Assembly: GCF_900182655.1 (NCBI RefSeq)
Contig: NZ_FXTC01000002.1
Location: 186,001-250,000 of the forward strand
Direction: 5' to 3'
Origin: Chryseobacterium rhizoplanae
GTDB taxonomy: Bacteria; Bacteroidota; Bacteroidia; Flavobacteriales; Weeksellaceae
DNA: 64,000 bases
Shown here: one piece after another, positions 60,947 through 64,000 of the stretch
How positions within the stretch are numbered: position 1 is the stretch's first letter
Layout: the number at the start of each line of letters is the position of its first letter
Translations under genes and position numbers: made by a program
Notes under the pieces: model-generated
Told to the model about the DNA's origin: nothing
Databases searched by the model: none
Seen by the model: the letters and a program-made list of their open reading frames with translations, nothing else

Positions 60947-61573
60947 ATGAATTATTTGGAAGCTTTAAGCAGAAGATATTCTGTAAAAAAATTCAATCAT
61001 CAGATTATTCCTCAGGAAACTCTTCACAATATTCTTGAGTCAGGAAAGCTGTCTGCCAGTTCGCTGGGACTTCAGCCCTATAAAATTGTGATTGTTGAGA
61101 GTGAAGAAATGAAGCAGAAACTGATTCCGGCTTTCTATAATCCTTCTCAGATTTCCACCTGTTCTCATCTTATCGTTATCATTTCAAAGAAAATTATTGA
61201 AGAGAACTATATCCGGGGATATTTTAATCATATTTCTGAAGTAAGAGACACTCCTGTTGAAAAACTAGATCCTTTCAGAAACAGTATTAATCAGCATATC
61301 ACCCAGAAAACACAGGATGAAATTTTCAACTGGGCAGAAAAACAATCCTATATAGTATTGGCCAATCTTATGTATGCCGCGGCTATTGAAAGTATAGACT
61401 CCTGTCCTATGGAAGGCTTCCGCCAGGATATTATAGAAGAAATTCTGAATATCAATCCCGAAACAGAAAAAGTAACTGTTACCCTCGCTTTAGGCTACCG
61501 TTCTGAAGAAGACCATTTTCAGTACATGAAAAAAGTAAGGAAACCAAACGAAAAATTGTTTAAATTTATTTAA
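60947..61573 (+). CDS. Nitroreductase-family NAD(P)H-dependent oxidoreductase
   Basis: 208 residues. LSRRYSVKKFNHQIIPQETL is the N-terminal FMN-phosphate binding Arg motif (RRYSVKKF), ASSLGLQPYKIVIV the second flavin loop, and SCPMEGFRQDIIEEIL plus VTLALGYRSEED the C-terminal signature. Such flavoproteins reduce nitro compounds, quinones or other electrophiles; the natural substrate is unknown. It is followed after 33 nt by nadB and may be co-transcribed with it. Confidence 0.88.
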   Translation: MNYLEALSRRYSVKKFNHQIIPQETLHNILESGKLSASSLGLQPYKIVIVESEEMKQKLIPAFYNPSQISTCSHLIVIISKKIIEENYIRGYFNHISEVRDTPVEKLDPFRNSINQHITQKTQDEIFNWAEKQSYIVLANLMYAAAIESIDSCPMEGFRQDIIEEILNINPETEKVTVTLALGYRSEEDHFQYMKKVRKPNEKLFKFI

Positions 61574-61606
61574 TCGTTTTTAAACGATTGTACCTAAAGC
61601 AAGCAT

Positions 61607-63178
61607 ATGATAAAAGCGGATGTATTAGTAATCGGTTCCGGCATTTCCGGACTTTCCTATGCCATTAAAGTTTCTGAACAGCTCCCTGATGCCAAAATCA
61701 TTATCGTAACCAAATCTGACGAAGATGAAAGCAATACCAAATATGCACAAGGCGGTCTGGCTGTTGTTACAGATTTTCAGAATGACAATTTCCAGAAACA
61801 TATTGATGATACGATGCGTGCCGGTGACGGAGAAAACAAGCGCGATGTCGTAGAAATGGTAGTAAGGGAAGCCCCAGCAAGATTCAACGAAATTGTAGAA
61901 TGGGGTGCCCAGTTTGACATGAAGAACGGCAAATTCGCTTTGGGAAGAGAAGGAGGCCATACTGAAAACAGAATCGTACACCACAAAGATATTACAGGTT
62001 TTGAAATCGAACGGGCTTTGCTGGAAACAGCCAAGAACAGCCCGAATATTGAAATTCTTGACCATCATTATGTCATCGATATCATTACCCAACACCATGT
62101 TCCCGGAAAAGAACTCAACGAAGGTGACATCCATTGCTATGGCGCTTACATCCTGGATGAAAAGTCCAAGACCATCAAAAAAATCACTTCCAAAATAACA
62201 CTGGCTGCCACTGGAGGCGCAGGACATGTTTATAAAAACACCACCAATCCTACCATCGCTACCGGAGACGGAATTGCTTTCGTAGCCCGTGCCAAAGGAA
62301 AAGTTTCCAATATGCAGTATTACCAGTTTCATCCAACAGCTTTGTACAGTAAAATGGATGGAATGTTGTTTTTAATTTCAGAAGCCGTTCGTGGAGATGG
62401 AGCAAAATTAAAAACCAAAAGAGGCGAAAAATTCATGCATAAATATGATGAGCGTGAAGAATTAGCATCCAGAGATATTGTGGCAAGAGCCATCGACGCC
62501 GAAATGAAAATTACCGGAGACGAATTTGTTGGTTTAGACTGCAAGGAAATGAACCATGAAAAATTCTTAGAACATTTCCCTAATATTTATAAAAAATGCA
62601 GAGACGAAGGAATTGATCCCTTCACTCAATTAATTCCCGTTGTACCGGCCTGTCACTATTTAATGGGAGGTATTGAAGTTGACAGAGACGGACAGTCCTC
62701 CATCAGAAACCTTTTTGCTGTAGGTGAATGTACCAACTCAGGACTTCACGGAGCCAACAGACTTGCTTCCAATTCATTACTTGAAGGCTTGGTTTTCGGA
62801 CACAATGCTGCCATGAAAACCGTAGAACTTCTGAATGAAAACAATTTTAACTTTGATGATCTGAAAGCCGTTCCGGAATGGAATGAAGAAGGAATGAAAA
62901 TCATGGACGAAATGGTAATTGTAAGCTATCTCAGAAAACAGCTTCAGGAAATGATGAGCGATCTGGTAGGTATTGTAAGGAGTAACCGACGTTTGAATAT
63001 GGCTCTGCAAAAACATCAGGAAATTGCCGCTGCCGTAGACGAGATCTACCATTACTCTATTCTTTCTCCGCAATTATCGGAATTAAGAAACCTTACAACC
63101 GTTGCCCACCTCATCATTACCCAATCTATGGAAATGACAGAGAATAAAGGAGCATTTTATAATAAAGATTTAGCCTAA
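61607..63178 (+). CDS. nadB: L-aspartate oxidase
   Basis: 523 residues, FAD enzyme of de novo NAD synthesis that oxidises aspartate to iminoaspartate. GSGISGLSYAIKV binds FAD; KYAQGGLAVV, REGGHTENRIVHHKDITGFE with active-site histidines, TTNPTIATGDGIAFVARAKG, YYQFHPTAL and CHYLMGGIEVDRDGQS are NadB signatures, and GLHGANRLASNSLLEGLVFG closes the FAD domain. A C-terminal three-helix domain follows. NadC is encoded 12 nt downstream; nadA is not in the window. Confidence 0.95.
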   Translation: MIKADVLVIGSGISGLSYAIKVSEQLPDAKIIIVTKSDEDESNTKYAQGGLAVVTDFQNDNFQKHIDDTMRAGDGENKRDVVEMVVREAPARFNEIVEWGAQFDMKNGKFALGREGGHTENRIVHHKDITGFEIERALLETAKNSPNIEILDHHYVIDIITQHHVPGKELNEGDIHCYGAYILDEKSKTIKKITSKITLAATGGAGHVYKNTTNPTIATGDGIAFVARAKGKVSNMQYYQFHPTALYSKMDGMLFLISEAVRGDGAKLKTKRGEKFMHKYDEREELASRDIVARAIDAEMKITGDEFVGLDCKEMNHEKFLEHFPNIYKKCRDEGIDPFTQLIPVVPACHYLMGGIEVDRDGQSSIRNLFAVGECTNSGLHGANRLASNSLLEGLVFGHNAAMKTVELLNENNFNFDDLKAVPEWNEEGMKIMDEMVIVSYLRKQLQEMMSDLVGIVRSNRRLNMALQKHQEIAAAVDEIYHYSILSPQLSELRNLTTVAHLIITQSMEMTENKGAFYNKDLA

Positions 63179-63190
63179 AAGTACCACACA

Positions 63191-64000
63191 ATGAAAAGAC
63201 CAGCATACGTAACAGATAAAGCATTAAAGACATTTATAAAAAACGCACTTGAGGAAGATATTCAGGACGGAGACCACTCTACCCTATCTACTATTCCACA
63301 GGATCTTGTACAAAGTGCAAAGCTTTTAGTAAAACAGGACTGCATTCTTGCAGGAGTTGAGCTGGCAGAAATCATTTTCAAGACTTTTGACAAAAATCTG
63401 AAAGTAGAAGTTTTCATTAAAGATGGAACTCCTTGCAAATTCGGAGATGTTGCTCTTATTGTAACAGGAAGTGCAAAATCTATCCTTTCCACGGAAAGAT
63501 TTGTACTTAACTGTATGCAGAGGATGAGCGGTATTGCCACCCTTACCCACGACTGGGACTCAAGGTTGGTAGGCACAAAAACTAAACTTTTAGATACAAG
63601 AAAAACAACTCCTAACTTCAGGATGTGTGAAAAATGGGCAGTTGCCATAGGTGGCGGAACTAATCACAGATATGGCCTTTATGACATGATTATGCTGAAA
63701 GATAATCACATTGATTACAACGGAAGCATTACCAATGCAGTGGCAATGGCCAAAGACTACGTTAAAAAGAACAAAAAAAAGTTAAAAATAGAGGTTGAAA
63801 CAAGAAACCTTGCAGAAGTTCAGGAAGCCATCAATGCAAAGGTCGACAGAATTATGCTTGACAACATGGATGTAAAGACCATGAAGGAAGCTGTAAAAAT
63901 GATCAACGGTTCATGTGAGTCTGAAGCTTCAGGCGGAATTACCCGCGATATGCTTAAAGAAATTGCTTCCACAGGCGTTACATTCATCTCTGTAGGGGCC
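63191..64000 (+). CDS. nadC: Quinolinate phosphoribosyltransferase (3' end cut by window edge)
   Basis: The first 270 residues of NadC, about 94 percent of the usual 285. It converts quinolinate and PRPP to nicotinate mononucleotide. Visible motifs: ALEEDIQDGDHSTLSTIP, RFVLNCMQRMSGIATLTHDW, LLDTRKTTPNFRMCEKWAV with the PRPP/quinolinate-binding Arg-Lys, GGGTNHRYGLYDMIMLKDNH, KIEVETRNLAEVQEAI and IMLDNMD, then EASGGITRDMLKEIASTGV. It forms a unit with nadB. Confidence 0.95.
   Translation, partial: MKRPAYVTDKALKTFIKNALEEDIQDGDHSTLSTIPQDLVQSAKLLVKQDCILAGVELAEIIFKTFDKNLKVEVFIKDGTPCKFGDVALIVTGSAKSILSTERFVLNCMQRMSGIATLTHDWDSRLVGTKTKLLDTRKTTPNFRMCEKWAVAIGGGTNHRYGLYDMIMLKDNHIDYNGSITNAVAMAKDYVKKNKKKLKIEVETRNLAEVQEAINAKVDRIMLDNMDVKTMKEAVKMINGSCESEASGGITRDMLKEIASTGVTFISVGA

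Noticed and set aside
61625-62332. 235-codon open frame on the minus strand
   Set aside because: It lies wholly antisense to nadB, whose protein matches its family over the full length. The reverse translation is Cys/Phe-rich with no recognisable motif.
1-64000. CRISPR array, insertion sequence, integron, tRNA or rRNA genes
   Set aside because: No regularly spaced repeats, transposase or integrase motifs, terminal inverted repeats or cloverleaf-like segments were seen in the intergenic regions.

Overview
The window reads as chromosome of a low-GC member of the Bacteroidota, class Flavobacteriia, most likely Chryseobacterium or a close relative in Weeksellaceae. This rests on AT-rich gaps, -7 promoter elements of the flavobacterial form TAnnTTTG, no obvious Shine-Dalgarno sequences, type IX secretion (T9SS) type-B C-terminal domains, many small SPII lipoproteins and some TTG starts. 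No phylogenetic search was run. I see no tRNA, rRNA, CRISPR, insertion sequence or prophage.

Layout. (1) 1-1436, minus: rimP and the start of nusA, with a terminator-like hairpin in the leader. (2) 1545-27235: a 25-kb surface-glycan locus. It starts with ugd, rfbB and rfbA, followed by a terminator. Next come a Wzm/Wzt ABC exporter and an FdtA/FdtB/hexapeptide-acyltransferase set for a dTDP-3-acetamido-3,6-dideoxyhexose. The rest is GT2 and GT4 glycosyltransferases, a WbsX-like protein, a rhamnosyltransferase-like protein, three membrane acyltransferases and three more hexapeptide acyltransferases. A ketosynthase III, acyl carrier protein and SDR reductase lie on the opposite strand inside it. 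rfbC, rfbD, wzx and wzy are absent from the window. (3) 27267-31125: a phosphoethanolamine-transferase-like sulfatase-fold enzyme behind a long leader, then a DUF2306 membrane protein and a membrane-anchored AraC regulator. (4) 31383-34995: two beta carbonic anhydrases around a small secreted protein and a SulP transporter, probably one inorganic-carbon operon. (5) 35068-43974, minus: pth, two paralogous lipoproteins, three tandem paralogous secreted proteins, and mfd. (6) 44148-48507: small exported proteins, a GH3-family protein and an MFS transporter. (7) 48717-60879: four large T9SS adhesin-like proteins arranged around dnaB and rnhA. (8) 60947-64000: a nitroreductase-family protein, nadB and the start of nadC.

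How they may work together. The glycan locus has a nearly complete route from glucose-1-phosphate to an N-acylated dTDP-3-amino sugar, an assembly set of about nine transferases, and an ABC exporter whose ATPase carries a Wzt-type C-terminal glycan-binding domain. Seven acyltransferases predict a heavily acylated polysaccharide. The ketosynthase-ACP-reductase trio could supply an unusual 3-hydroxyacyl group for it.

The most interesting observations are that trio; the adhesin quartet, which combines two N-terminal types with two C-terminal types in all four ways and in mirror order; four genes whose -7 element lies 3-4 nt before the ATG, predicting near-leaderless mRNAs; and a 10-bp dyad over the promoter of the carbonic-anhydrase operon.
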